Notes under the pieces: generated by a model | Told to the model about the DNA's origin: nothing | The model's input: the letters and a program-made list of their open reading frames with translations, nothing else | Databases searched by the model: none | NCBI GenBank assembly: GCA_965116465.1 | Contig: OZ220687.1 | Span: 806,001 to 870,000 of the forward strand | DNA length: 64,000 nt | Direction: 5' to 3' | DNA from: VXNF01 sp965116465 | GTDB taxonomy: Bacteria > Actinomycetota > Acidimicrobiia > Acidimicrobiales > CATQHL01 | In this document: positions 8,543-18,130 of the stretch, piece after piece | Layout: each line of letters begins with the position of its first letter | How positions within the stretch are numbered: the first letter of the stretch is position 1 | Program-made: the position numbers and the translations under genes

Positions 8543-9796
8543 ATGGACGAGTTCCCGGTCGCCACGAGCCCGGCACCCGGCTTCATGAACGTCGACTGGG
8601 AGCAGCGGGTGGACTTCGAGCGGCTTCGCGCCTGGCGGCTGCAGCGCGTCCGCGAGCAGCTCGAGAACTTCGAGTTGGGCGCGCTGCTGCTGTTCGAGAC
8701 GTCGAACATCCGCTACGCCACCAGCACCCACATCGGCTACTGGGCCTTCAACAAGGGAGAGCGGTACGCGCTGGTGACCCGCGACGGCGGGCCCTGGATC
8801 TGGGACTTCGGCTCGGCGGCCCGGGCGCACCGGCTGCAGCTGCCCCACCTGTACGACGAGGCGAACTCCCGGGGCGGCAACACGGGCCTGCAGGGAGCCA
8901 TCGCCCCCAGCGCCGGGCTGCACGCCGCCGCCATGGCCGAGATCCGCGACGTCCTGGCCGATCAGGGCCTGGCCGGCGCGCCGGTGGGCGTGGACATGGC
9001 CGAGACCTCGATCTTCCTGGAGCTGACGGCCCAGGGGTTCGACGTGCGCGACGGCCAGCAGCCGATGATGCTGGCGCGGGAGGTCAAGAGCGCCGACGAG
9101 GTCATGCTGTTGACCCAGGCCTGCGCCATGGTCGACGGCGTCTACCAGCACATCTTCGAGGCACTCAAACCGGGCATCCGTGAGAGCCAGATCGTGGCCC
9201 TGGCCACGGCGTACCTGTTCGACGTGGGCGCCGAGACGGTGGAGGCCGTCAACTCCATCGCCGGTGAGCGCTGCAGCCCGCACCCGCACGTGTTCTCCGA
9301 CCGCCTGCTGCGCCCCGGCGATCAGGCCTACTTCGACATCATCAACGTGTTCAACGGCTACCGCACCTGCTACTACCGCACCTTCGCCGTCGGCCGGGCC
9401 AGCCAGCCCCAGCGCGACGCCTTCAAGCAGGCGCGGGAGTGGATGGACGCGGCCATCGCCCTGGTCCGCCCGGGGGCCACGACCGATGAGATCGCCCGGG
9501 TGTGGCCCGAGGCGCACGAGTACGGCTTCGAGAACGAGATGGAGGCCTTCGGGCTGCAGTTCGGCCACGGGGTGGGCGTGGGGCTGCACGAGCGGCCGAT
9601 CATCAGCCGGCTGAACTCGCTGACCGAGCCCATCGAGATCGTCGAGGGCATGGTCTTCGCCCTCGAGACCTACGCCCCCGCCGCCGACGGGCGCTCGGCG
9701 GCCCGCATCGAGGAGGAGGTCGTGGTCACCGCCGACGGGCCCCGGATCATCACGCTGTTCCCGTGTGAGGAACTGATGGTGGCCAACGCCTACTAG
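8543..9796 (+). CDS. M24 family (Xaa-Pro aminopeptidase fold) protein with altered metal site
   Basis: 417 aa with a creatinase-like N-terminal domain and a pita-bread C-terminal domain. In M24 enzymes five residues (D, D, H, E, E) hold two metals. Here Asp265 (YFDIINV), the His of FGHGVGVGLHERP, the Glu of FALETYAP and the Glu of IEEEVVV are present, but the second Asp, expected 11 residues after the first, is Cys276 (GYRTCYYRTF). The enzyme may bind one metal or a different one, or act as a lyase/hydrolase rather than a peptidase; DddP-type DMSP lyases share this fold. AAGGAG lies just before the ATG at 8543. The downstream dehydrogenases follow closely and may form an operon. Confidence 0.82.
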   Translation: MDEFPVATSPAPGFMNVDWEQRVDFERLRAWRLQRVREQLENFELGALLLFETSNIRYATSTHIGYWAFNKGERYALVTRDGGPWIWDFGSAARAHRLQLPHLYDEANSRGGNTGLQGAIAPSAGLHAAAMAEIRDVLADQGLAGAPVGVDMAETSIFLELTAQGFDVRDGQQPMMLAREVKSADEVMLLTQACAMVDGVYQHIFEALKPGIRESQIVALATAYLFDVGAETVEAVNSIAGERCSPHPHVFSDRLLRPGDQAYFDIINVFNGYRTCYYRTFAVGRASQPQRDAFKQAREWMDAAIALVRPGATTDEIARVWPEAHEYGFENEMEAFGLQFGHGVGVGLHERPIISRLNSLTEPIEIVEGMVFALETYAPAADGRSAARIEEEVVVTADGPRIITLFPCEELMVANAY

Positions 9797-9809
9797 ACGG
9801 GCACCGCGC

Positions 9810-10892
9810 ATGAGGGCAGCCGTCTTCCACGGCCGGGGGGACATCCGCATCACCGAGATGCCGCGGCCGCAGCCGGGCGCCGCTGAACTCCTCGTGCGGG
9901 TGACCGGCGTGGGCATCTGCGGGACCGACGCCGCCGAGTTCGCCGCCGGTCCCCACATGTTCCCGATCCACCGCACCGACCCCGTGACCGGCCACGGCGG
10001 GCCGATGGTGCCGGGCCACGAGTTCGCCGGGGTCGTGGCCGGGGTGGGGCGAGACGTTGCGGGGTTCGCCGAGGGCGACCCGATCGCCTGCGGGGCGGGC
10101 ATCTCCTGCGGGACGTGCGGGGCGTGCGCCGCGGGGCGCACCAACCTCTGCGCGCGCTACTGGACCGTCGGCCTGCAGCGCGACGGCGCCCTGGCGGAGT
10201 TCACCGCCGTGCCGGCCGCGGCCTGCGTCAACCTGGCCGAGCGGGCGCTCGCCCCCGACGTGGCGGCGATGGCGCAACCCATGTCGATCGCCGTGCATGC
10301 CACCGCCCGGGGCCGGCTCGGCGCGGGCGAGGACGCCGTCGTGGTGGGCACGGGCGGCATCGGCGCCTTCGTGGTGTATGCGGCGGCGCGCTGCGGCGCC
10401 GAGGTGACCGGCGTGGATCTGGACCCCGACCGTCTTGCGGTGGCGGCGGCCCTGGGGGCGAGCGCCACGGTGACCGCACGGCCCGGCACCGCCCTGGCGG
10501 ACCTGCTGGCGGGCTCCTCCCCCGGCGCCGTCTTCGAATGCACCGGGGTGCCGGCCATGCTGGCCGAGGCGGTGGACCTCGTGCGCCCCGGCGGCCGGGG
10601 GGTCGTGGTCGGGCTGCAGGAGGCGCCCGTGGCCGTCGACCTGCGCTCGCTGGCGCTGCGGGAGAAGGAGCTGATCGGCACCCTGGCGCACAGCTTCGGC
10701 GCCGACTTCGGCGAGGCCATCGAGATGCTGGAATCCGGCGGCGACGTGTGGCGGCTCCTGGCGCCGTCGGTGCTGCCGCTGGAGGACCTCGTGACCGGCG
10801 GCCTGGAGCCGATGGTCGCCGGCGACCCGACACCCATCAAGACCCTGTTCGATCCGTGGATCGACTCGCCCCGCCCGACGGTGACGGGCTGA
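9810..10892 (+). CDS. Zinc-dependent MDR-family alcohol/polyol dehydrogenase
   Basis: 360 aa medium-chain dehydrogenase. Catalytic zinc ligands are seen in GICGTD and GHEFAG. The structural-zinc cysteines are in ISCGTCGACAAGRTNLC. The Rossmann glycine motif is VVGTGGIGAFVV and the following acidic residue VDLD suggests NAD preference. Closest in appearance to 2,3-butanediol or threonine dehydrogenases; substrate not determinable. It starts 13 nt after the M24 gene. Confidence 0.88.
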   Translation: MRAAVFHGRGDIRITEMPRPQPGAAELLVRVTGVGICGTDAAEFAAGPHMFPIHRTDPVTGHGGPMVPGHEFAGVVAGVGRDVAGFAEGDPIACGAGISCGTCGACAAGRTNLCARYWTVGLQRDGALAEFTAVPAAACVNLAERALAPDVAAMAQPMSIAVHATARGRLGAGEDAVVVGTGGIGAFVVYAAARCGAEVTGVDLDPDRLAVAAALGASATVTARPGTALADLLAGSSPGAVFECTGVPAMLAEAVDLVRPGGRGVVVGLQEAPVAVDLRSLALREKELIGTLAHSFGADFGEAIEMLESGGDVWRLLAPSVLPLEDLVTGGLEPMVAGDPTPIKTLFDPWIDSPRPTVTG

Positions 10893-10938
10893 ACCCCGCG
10901 GCCCGCGCCCGCCGGCCACGCCCCGCACGGAGGCTCCC

Positions 10939-11865
10939 ATGACCGATGCCATGACAACATCCGCAGCCGCCGGCGCCGGCGACCCGTCCGCCACGAGGGT
11001 CGGGTTCTCCGGCCTGGGACGCATGGGCACGCTGATGGCCGCCAACCTGCAGACCGCCGGCTTCGACCTGACCGTGCACAACAGGACCCGCGTCCGCGCC
11101 GAGGTGTTCGCGGCGTCGACGGGCGCCAAGGTCGCCGCCTCGGGGCGCGAGCTGGCCGAGGCCGCTTCGATCATCGTCGCGATGGTCGCCGACGGGCCGG
11201 CGCTGGCGAGCGTCCTGGAGGGCCCCGACGGCATCGCCGCGGGGCTTTCGGCCGGCGACATCGTCGTGGACATGGGCACCAGCGGCCCGGAGCACACGCG
11301 CCGGGCGCGCCGGGTCGTCGAGGCGGCCGGCGGGCACTTCGTCGAGGCGCCGGTCTCGGGCAGCACCGCCGCCGCCGAGGCCGCCACGCTGCTGGTCATG
11401 ACGGCGGGCGACGCCGCGGCGGCGGCCGCGGCCGGGCCGGTGCTCGAGGCGATGTCGGCGCGGGTCCTCCACGTCGGCGGGCCCGGAGCCGGCGCCGCCC
11501 TCAAGCTGGCCGTCAACTCGGCGCTCTTCGCCATCATGGGCGCGGTCGCCGAGTCGCTGGTGCTCGCCGAGCGGGCCGGCGTTCCCCGCCAGCTGGCCTA
11601 TGAGGTGTTCGCCTCCTCGGCGATCGCCGCCCCGGTGGTGAAGTACCGCCGCGCGGCCTTCGAGAAGCCCCTGGAGACCCCGGTCAGCTTCGCCCTGGAC
11701 CTGGCCGTCAAGGACCTCGACCTGACGCTGGCGCTGGCGGAGACCGTCGGCGCGCCGATGCCCCAGGCCGAGACCAACCGCTCGGTGCTGCGCGAGGCGT
11801 CGGCGGCCGGGCTGGGCTGGGCCGACATCGGCCAGGTCGCCGTCCACCTGCGCGGCGGCCCCTAG
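10939..11865 (+). CDS. Beta-hydroxyacid dehydrogenase (3-hydroxyisobutyrate dehydrogenase family)
   Basis: 308 aa. Motifs in order are the NAD(P) loop GFSGLGRMGTLMA, the substrate-binding signature FVEAPVSGSTAAAE, and the catalytic Lys segment GAALKLAVNS. The following residues VHNRTRVRAE (Asn-Arg after the second strand) suggest NADPH use. It probably reduces or oxidises a 3-hydroxy acid. GGAGG lies seven nt before the ATG at 10939. Together with the two upstream genes it resembles a small catabolic operon. Confidence 0.88.
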   Translation: MTDAMTTSAAAGAGDPSATRVGFSGLGRMGTLMAANLQTAGFDLTVHNRTRVRAEVFAASTGAKVAASGRELAEAASIIVAMVADGPALASVLEGPDGIAAGLSAGDIVVDMGTSGPEHTRRARRVVEAAGGHFVEAPVSGSTAAAEAATLLVMTAGDAAAAAAAGPVLEAMSARVLHVGGPGAGAALKLAVNSALFAIMGAVAESLVLAERAGVPRQLAYEVFASSAIAAPVVKYRRAAFEKPLETPVSFALDLAVKDLDLTLALAETVGAPMPQAETNRSVLREASAAGLGWADIGQVAVHLRGGP

Positions 11866-11920
11866 GCGCCACCGGCGGTCGCCCGGAACGTGTCGCAGCC
11901 GCTCGGTAGCCTCGCGAACC

Positions 11921-13729
11921 GTGGCGGGCGGCCCTCCTTCCGATCTCGACGATCCTGCTGGGGGGCGCACCCCACTCGACGACGGCGACGCCGGTCACCT
12001 GCTGGCCGACCTGGATGAGGCGCAGCGCCTGGCGGTGACGTCGCCGGCGGCGCCGCTGTGCATCCGGGCGGGGCCGGGCAGCGGCAAGACCCGGGTGCTC
12101 ACCCGGCGCATCGCCTACCGCATCGCCACCGGCGACTGCGAGGCGCGCTTCTCGGTGGCGGTGACCTTCACCCAGCGGGCCGCCGCCGAGTTGCGGGCTC
12201 GCCTGGGTGAGTTGGGGATCCGCGACCGGGTGGCCGTGGGCACGTTCCACGGGCTGGCGGCCCGCCAGATCCGCCGCCACGCGGAGGACGACGGGCGCCA
12301 GGCCCCCGAAATCCTGGCCGACCCGTCCCGGGTGCTCCAGAGCCTCCTGCGGCCCGGCGAGTCGCACCAGGCGCTGCAGGCCGAGTTGGACTGGTGCGCC
12401 GCCTGGAGCGTGCGGGCGGCCGACTACCCGGCCACCGCGGCCGCCGCGGGCCGCCGGACGTCGCCGGCACCCGGCCGTCTCGCCGAGCTGATGGCGGCCT
12501 ACGAGCACAAGAAGCGGCGCCTGGGCCTGGTGGACTTCGGCGACCTGCTGCGCCTGGCCGCCGAGCGGCTCGAGGACGACACCGCCACCGCGGAGGCCTG
12601 GCGCTGGGGCCGGCGGCACTTCTTCGTCGACGAGCTGCAGGACCTCAACCCGGCCCAGCTCCGGCTGCTGCGGGCCTGGCTCGGCGACCGGTCCGATCTG
12701 TGCGCCGTCGGCGACCCCGATCAGGCCATCTTCGGCTGGAGCGGCGCCGACCGGCGCATCCTCGACGACTTCGCCGAGTTGTTCGCCGGCGCCACCCTCA
12801 TCGACCTGCGACGCAACTATCGCTGCAGCCCGGCGATCGTCTCCCTGTCGGCGGTGCTGCGCCACGACGGCACGCCCTCCGGCGCGGCCGCCCGGCCGGC
12901 CGCGGCCGCCCCCGACCCGTTCAGCGCGCCCGCCCCGCTGGTCGTGGCCTATCCCGACGAGGCCGCCGAGGCCGCCGGCGTGGCCGGGGCCGTGCGCGGC
13001 GCCCGGGCGCCCGGCGAACGCTGGTCCGCCCAGGCGGTGCTGGTGCGGACCCGCCGCCAGGTCGCCGACATCGCCGGGGCGCTCGAGGCCGCCGGGGTGC
13101 CGGTGCACGTCTCGGATCCCGACGCCGCCGCCACACCCGCCGACGCCGACGCCGTCTGCGTCTCCACCATGCATGCCGCCAAGGGCCTGGAGTGGCCGGT
13201 GGTGCACGTGGCCGGCCTCGAGGAGGGCCTCGTCCCCGTCGCCGGCGCCGAGCGCGGCCGCTCACTCGACGAGGAGAAGCGCCTGCTGTACGTGGCGCTC
13301 ACCCGGGCGCGCCGCCACGTCCACCTGAGTTGGGCGCAGCAGCGGGACATCGCCGGCCAACCGGCCCAACGGCGGCCGTGCCGCTGGCTGGCCACCCTCG
13401 TCGAGGCGGGCGGGGCCGACCCGGCCGGAACCGCACGCTGGCAGGAGTCACGGCCGGCCGGCCGGCCTCCGCCCGACATGGGCACGCCCGCCGAGCCGCT
13501 CGTCGCCGCGCTGGCGGCATGGCGAGAGCGGGCGGCGCGGGCGGCGCGCATCGCACCGCCGGCGGTGCTGAGCGACCGCGATCTGGCCGCCATCGCCGAG
13601 AGCCGCCCCGCGACCGTCGCCGAGTTGGGCATCATCACCGACCTCGGCGCCTCCCGCCTCGACCGGCTGGGACAGGAACTGCTCGCCGTCGTCGCCGAGC
13701 ACGGAGGCCCGCCAGAACCCGGCCGCTAG
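11921..13729 (+). CDS. UvrD/PcrA-like superfamily 1 DNA helicase with C-terminal HRDC-like domain
   Basis: 602 aa, shorter than PcrA (~720). SF1 motifs visible: I AGPGSGKTRVLTRR; II FFVDELQDLNPAQ (Leu replaces the usual Ala of DEAQD); III GDPDQAIFGWSGAD; IV LRRNYRCSPAIV; V STMHAAKGLEWPVVHV; VI LLYVALTRARRHV. The last ~80 residues (LSDRDLAAIAESRPATVAELG...) look like an HRDC domain, as in actinobacterial UvrD2. It is a likely 3'-5' helicase in DNA repair. The GTG at 11921 is leaderless (TAGCCT, 8 nt). Its stop overlaps the convergent pyc stop. Confidence 0.9.
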   Translation: MAGGPPSDLDDPAGGRTPLDDGDAGHLLADLDEAQRLAVTSPAAPLCIRAGPGSGKTRVLTRRIAYRIATGDCEARFSVAVTFTQRAAAELRARLGELGIRDRVAVGTFHGLAARQIRRHAEDDGRQAPEILADPSRVLQSLLRPGESHQALQAELDWCAAWSVRAADYPATAAAAGRRTSPAPGRLAELMAAYEHKKRRLGLVDFGDLLRLAAERLEDDTATAEAWRWGRRHFFVDELQDLNPAQLRLLRAWLGDRSDLCAVGDPDQAIFGWSGADRRILDDFAELFAGATLIDLRRNYRCSPAIVSLSAVLRHDGTPSGAAARPAAAAPDPFSAPAPLVVAYPDEAAEAAGVAGAVRGARAPGERWSAQAVLVRTRRQVADIAGALEAAGVPVHVSDPDAAATPADADAVCVSTMHAAKGLEWPVVHVAGLEEGLVPVAGAERGRSLDEEKRLLYVALTRARRHVHLSWAQQRDIAGQPAQRRPCRWLATLVEAGGADPAGTARWQESRPAGRPPPDMGTPAEPLVAALAAWRERAARAARIAPPAVLSDRDLAAIAESRPATVAELGIITDLGASRLDRLGQELLAVVAEHGGPPEPGR

Positions 13730-16700
13730 CCGTCCTTGCGGGCCGGCGCCCCCTGCACGATCTCCAGCAGCAGGTCCCCGCCCTCCACGGCGCTCGACCC
13801 CTCGATGCAGACCCGCCCCACCGAGCCGGCGATGGGCGCGGTGACCCGTGTCTCCATCTTCATGGCCTCGATGGTGGCGACCGCCTGACCCTTGGTGACC
13901 GTCTCGCCGGCGGCGACGTACAGCTCGGCGACGCCGCGGAACGGAGCCCCCACGTGGCCGGGATTGCCGGGGTCGGCCTGCTCGGCGCCGACGCTGGGCA
14001 GCGTGGAGTCCCGCAGGCGGGCGCTGATCGGCCGCAGCTCGCCGTTGAGGCGGAAGATGATCGAGCTGAAACCCGCCTCGTCCACCTCGCTGATGGCCTC
14101 GATACCGACGCTGATGCGCTGCCCCGGGCCCAGCTCCACCAGCACGTCGGGGGCACCCTCCTCCAGTCCGTACCAGAATTCCCTGGTGCCGAGCACCGAG
14201 AGGTCGCCGTGGCGGTCGCTCATGGCGGCCTGTGAGCGGGCGGGCTCGGGGAACAGCAGCGCCGACAGCGTGGGGCGGGCGTCGCCGGAGTGCAGAGCCT
14301 GCTCCTGGGCGGCACTCAGCGCCGGCGGCGGGGCGGCGGCGGGCCGCCCGGCGAGCGCGGCGCTGCGGAACGGCTCGGGGAACCCTCCCGGCGGCACGCC
14401 CAGGGCGCCCTGCAGGAACGACACCACCGAGGCGGGCAGGTCGACGTCGCCGGGATGGTGCTCCAGCTGCTCCGGCGTGGTGCCCGTCGACACCAGATGC
14501 AGGGCCAGGTCGCCGACCACCTTCGAGCTCGGCGTCACCTTCGGAGGCCGTCCCAGAATGCGGTTGCAGGCCGCGTACAGCTCGGCGACCTCCTCGAAGC
14601 GGTCGGCGAGGCCCAGCGCCGAGGCCTGGAAGCGCAGGTTGGAGAGCTGCCCGCCGGGGATCTCGTGGCGGTACACGGCGTTCGTCGGCGACAGCAGCCC
14701 CGCCTCGAAGGGCGCGTTGAGGCGGCGCACCAGCTCCCAGTAGGGCTCCAGGGCGCTGATCGCCGCCGCCGAGAGCCCCGTCTCCCGCGGGCCGCCGTCG
14801 GTGAGGGCCACGATGGCGCCCAGCGAGGGCTGGCTGGTCATGCCCGCCAGCGACGGGATGGCGCCGTCGATGGCGTCCACGCCGGCTTCGATGGCCGCCA
14901 GGTAGGTGCCGACCTGCCCGCCGGCGGTGTCGTGGGTGTGCAGGTGCACGGGGGTGTCGAAGCGCTCCCGCAGGGCGGTGATCAGCACCGACGCCGCCGG
15001 CGCCCGCAGCAGCCCGGCCATGTCCTTGATGGCCAGCACGTGCGACCCGGCGGCCACCAGCGCGTCCGCCAGGCCCAGGTAGTAGTCGAGGGTGTAGAGC
15101 CGCTCACCGGGGTCCGCCAGGTCGCCCGAGTAGCACAGCGTGCCCTCGACGAGGCCGCCCGCCTCCCGGGTCGCCCTGATGGCCGGGACCATCTGGGCGG
15201 CGTCGTTGAGGGCGTCGAAGATGCGGAAGATGTCCACGCCGCCCCGGCGGGCCTCGGCCACGAACCGCTCGCACACCACGTCGGGGTACGGCGCGTAGCC
15301 GACCGTGTTGCGGCCCCGCAGCAGCATCTGCAGGCACACGTTGGGGACCTCGTCGCTGATGCGCTCGAGGCGCTCCCACGGGTCCTCGTGCAGGAACCGC
15401 AGCGCCACGTCGAACGTCGCCCCGCCCCAGCACTCCATGCTCAGCAGCTGCGGCATGCCATGGGCGTGGCGGCGCGCCCCGGCGACCAGGTCGATGGTCC
15501 GCACCCGCGTCGCCAAAATCGACTGGTGGGCGTCGCGCAGCGTGGTGTCGGTGACCAGCACCTCGTTGCTGTGGCGCATCCAGCGGGCGAAGCCCTCGGG
15601 ACCCAGCTCGGCGAGACGCTGGCGGGTGCCGTCGGGCGGCCGGCCCCGGGGGACCGGCGGCAGCTTGGTGGCGGGGTCGGCGATGTCCGGCACCGGGCCG
15701 TGGGGCCGGTTCAGGGACACCTCGGCCAGGTAGGTCAGCAACCGCGTGGCCCGGTTGGCGCTGAGCGCCACCGCCGTCAGGTCGGGCCGGGTGTCGACGA
15801 AGTCGGTGGAGACGGCGCCGGCGCAGAAGGCCGGGTCGTTGAGCACCGCCCGGATGAAGGAGCGGTTGGTGACCAGGCCCCGCACCCGCAGTTCGGCGAT
15901 CGCCCGGATGGCCCGCCGCCGGGCGGTGTCGAAGTCCGGCCCCCGGCAGGTCACCTTCGCCAGCAGCGAGTCGAAGTAGGGCGTGACCTCGGCGCCCACG
16001 TAGACGGCGTCGTCGACCCGCACCCCCGCCCCGCCCGGCGTCCGGTACACCCGCACCCGCCCGGTGTCGGGGCGGAAGTCGTTGCGGGGGTCCTCCGCGG
16101 TCACCCGTGTCTGGATGGCGAACCCGTCGACGCGGATGCGCTCCTGGCGCAGGCCCAGCCCGGCGAGCGTGGCGCCGCCGGCGAGGCGCAGCTGGGCGGT
16201 CACGATGTCCACCCCGGTGATCTCCTCGGTGATGGTGTGCTCCACCTGGATGCGGGGGTTCATCTCGATGAAGACGTAGCGGCCCGAGCGGTCCAGCAGG
16301 AACTCCACGGTGCCGGCGTTCGTGTAGCCGATGGAGCGGGCGAAGTTCACGGCGTCGTCCAGCATGCGCCGGCGGACCGCCTCGTCGAGTTCCCGGGCCG
16401 GCGCCGACTCGATCACCTTCTGGAAGCGCCGCTGCACCGAGCAGTCCCGCTCGAAGAGGTGGATGGCGTCGCCGGTGTTGTCGCCGAGCACCTGCACCTC
16501 GATGTGGCGGATGCCCGACAGCGCCTCCTCCAGGAACACCGCGTCCTCGCCGAACGCCGATTCGGCCTCGCGCCGGGCCGCCTCGACGGCGCCGGGCAGG
16601 TCCTCGGCGTGCTCGACGCGGCGCATGCCCCGCCCGCCGCCGCCCGAGACCGCCTTCACGAACAGCGGGAAGCCGATCTCGGCGCCCCAGGCGACGGCGT

Positions 16701-17145
16701 CGTCGGTGCCCGACAGCGCCGGGGACTGCGCCAGGACCGGCACGCCGGCGGCCTCGGCCGCGCCCCGTGCCGCCACCTTCGAGGCGGCCAGCTCCAGCAC
16801 GTCGGGCGTCGGGCCGACGAAGGTCAGCGACGCCTCCGCACACGCCCTGGCCAACGCGGCGCTCTCCGAGAGGAAGCCGTAACCGGGATGCACGGCGTCG
16901 GCCCCGCACGCCAGGGCCGCCGCCACAATCGTCTCGATGTCCAGGTAGGGCCGCAGCGGATGCTCCGGCGCCCCGATCTCGTACGCCTCGTCGGCCTTGG
17001 AGCGGTGCAGGCTGCCGATGTCGGCCCGCGTGTGCACCGCCACAGTGGCGATCTCCAGCTCGGTGGCGGCCCGGAAGACGCGGATGGCTATCTCGCCGCG
17101 GTTGGCGACGAGCAGCTTGCGGATCGGCAGTGCGGGCTCAGCCAT
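13726..17145 (-). CDS. pyc: Pyruvate carboxylase
   Basis: 1139 aa, full length. Order: biotin carboxylase N-domain (KLLVANRGEIAIRVFRA), ATP-grasp with the glycine loop GGGGRGMRRV, biotin carboxylase C-domain, carboxyltransferase TIM barrel (TTLRDAHQSILATRVR and MECWGGATFDVALRFL), allosteric/tetramerisation region, and biotinyl domain with AIEAMKMETRV, the biotinylated Lys being residue 1096. It converts pyruvate + bicarbonate + ATP to oxaloacetate. A TAGGGT box ten nt before the ATG suggests a very short leader. Confidence 0.97.
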   Translation of the reverse strand: MAEPALPIRKLLVANRGEIAIRVFRAATELEIATVAVHTRADIGSLHRSKADEAYEIGAPEHPLRPYLDIETIVAAALACGADAVHPGYGFLSESAALARACAEASLTFVGPTPDVLELAASKVAARGAAEAAGVPVLAQSPALSGTDDAVAWGAEIGFPLFVKAVSGGGGRGMRRVEHAEDLPGAVEAARREAESAFGEDAVFLEEALSGIRHIEVQVLGDNTGDAIHLFERDCSVQRRFQKVIESAPARELDEAVRRRMLDDAVNFARSIGYTNAGTVEFLLDRSGRYVFIEMNPRIQVEHTITEEITGVDIVTAQLRLAGGATLAGLGLRQERIRVDGFAIQTRVTAEDPRNDFRPDTGRVRVYRTPGGAGVRVDDAVYVGAEVTPYFDSLLAKVTCRGPDFDTARRRAIRAIAELRVRGLVTNRSFIRAVLNDPAFCAGAVSTDFVDTRPDLTAVALSANRATRLLTYLAEVSLNRPHGPVPDIADPATKLPPVPRGRPPDGTRQRLAELGPEGFARWMRHSNEVLVTDTTLRDAHQSILATRVRTIDLVAGARRHAHGMPQLLSMECWGGATFDVALRFLHEDPWERLERISDEVPNVCLQMLLRGRNTVGYAPYPDVVCERFVAEARRGGVDIFRIFDALNDAAQMVPAIRATREAGGLVEGTLCYSGDLADPGERLYTLDYYLGLADALVAAGSHVLAIKDMAGLLRAPAASVLITALRERFDTPVHLHTHDTAGGQVGTYLAAIEAGVDAIDGAIPSLAGMTSQPSLGAIVALTDGGPRETGLSAAAISALEPYWELVRRLNAPFEAGLLSPTNAVYRHEIPGGQLSNLRFQASALGLADRFEEVAELYAACNRILGRPPKVTPSSKVVGDLALHLVSTGTTPEQLEHHPGDVDLPASVVSFLQGALGVPPGGFPEPFRSAALAGRPAAAPPPALSAAQEQALHSGDARPTLSALLFPEPARSQAAMSDRHGDLSVLGTREFWYGLEEGAPDVLVELGPGQRISVGIEAISEVDEAGFSSIIFRLNGELRPISARLRDSTLPSVGAEQADPGNPGHVGAPFRGVAELYVAAGETVTKGQAVATIEAMKMETRVTAPIAGSVGRVCIEGSSAVEGGDLLLEIVQGAPARKDG

Positions 17146-17227
17146 CAGCGCTGCGACCCTACCCTCACGCCACCGTACCCATAGGCCAATGCCGCCGATC
17201 CGAAGGATGCTCCTAGCCTCACCGCGC

Positions 17228-18049
17228 GTGACAGGCAGCCAGCGCCGCGGCGAGCGCTACACGCATGGCTACCACCCGGCGATCGTGGGCTCGTACACGC
17301 GGCGCACCGCCGAGAACAGCGCCGCCTTCCTGCTGCCGCACTTGCGGCCCGACGCCGAACTGCTGGACGTGGGCTGCGGCCCCGGCACCATCACCGTCGG
17401 GCTGGCCCGGCGAGCCGGCCGGGTGGTCGGCCTGGACATGTCGCCCGAGATGGTCGAGGCGTCGAGCGCCCTGGCGGCCCGCGAGGGGGTCGCCAACGTG
17501 CGCTTCGAGGTGGGTTCGGCCTACGAGCTGCCCTTCGACGGCGGCGCCTTCGACGTGGTCTACGCCCATCAGGTGCTGCAGCACGTCGCCGACCCGGTCG
17601 CCGTTCTCCGGGAGTTCCGGCGGGTGCTGCGCCCCGGCGGCCTGGTGGCGGTACGCGACTCCGACTACGACTCGATGGTGCACGCCCCCGTCGAGCCGGC
17701 CATCCAACGCTGGCGCGAGATCGTCCCGCAGGTGGCGGCCGCCAACGGCGGGGAGGCCAACGCCGGCAGGTTCCTGGCGGGGTGGGTGCGCGCAGCCGGT
17801 TTCGTGGAGCCGGTGGTCACCGCCAGCACCACCACCTTTGCCGACGCCGAGGGTCGGACCGCCTGGGGCGGCATGTGGGCGGTCCGGGCCACCGACAGCG
17901 ACTTCGCCACCCACGCCACCGCCGGCGGGTTCGCCACCCGGTCCGATCTGGAGGCCATCTCCGCCGCCTTCTCCCGCTGGGTCGAGAGGCCCGACGGCTT
18001 CTGGGCCTGGCTGAACGGCGAGGTCGTCGCCAAGGCTCCCGGCGCCTGA
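17228..18049 (+). CDS. Class I SAM-dependent methyltransferase (UbiE/Methyltransf_11 type)
   Basis: 273 aa. SAM-binding motif I is LLDVGCGPGTITVGLA, followed by GLDMSPEMVEAS, VRFEVGSAYELPF, and the post-motif FDVVYAHQVLQHVADP. Substrate unknown; small-molecule methylation is likely. The GTG at 17228 lies eight nt after TAGCCT with no ribosome binding site. It is divergent from pyc. Confidence 0.85.
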   Translation: MTGSQRRGERYTHGYHPAIVGSYTRRTAENSAAFLLPHLRPDAELLDVGCGPGTITVGLARRAGRVVGLDMSPEMVEASSALAAREGVANVRFEVGSAYELPFDGGAFDVVYAHQVLQHVADPVAVLREFRRVLRPGGLVAVRDSDYDSMVHAPVEPAIQRWREIVPQVAAANGGEANAGRFLAGWVRAAGFVEPVVTASTTTFADAEGRTAWGGMWAVRATDSDFATHATAGGFATRSDLEAISAAFSRWVERPDGFWAWLNGEVVAKAPGA

Positions 18050-18130
18050 GGCCTGACCCGCGCCCCGCATCCGGCCCCCGGTCGGCCGTCGGCGCCAGCG
18101 GCTGTCACAGCGCTGCGCAAGACTCGTGAC

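Noticed and set aside
14290..17184. Very long open frame on the plus strand opposite pyruvate carboxylase, and similar ones opposite FakA, pckG and jetC
   Set aside because: These are mirror frames caused by high GC at third codon positions. Their translations are Arg/Gly/His-rich with no domain, while the opposite strand holds clear conserved proteins.
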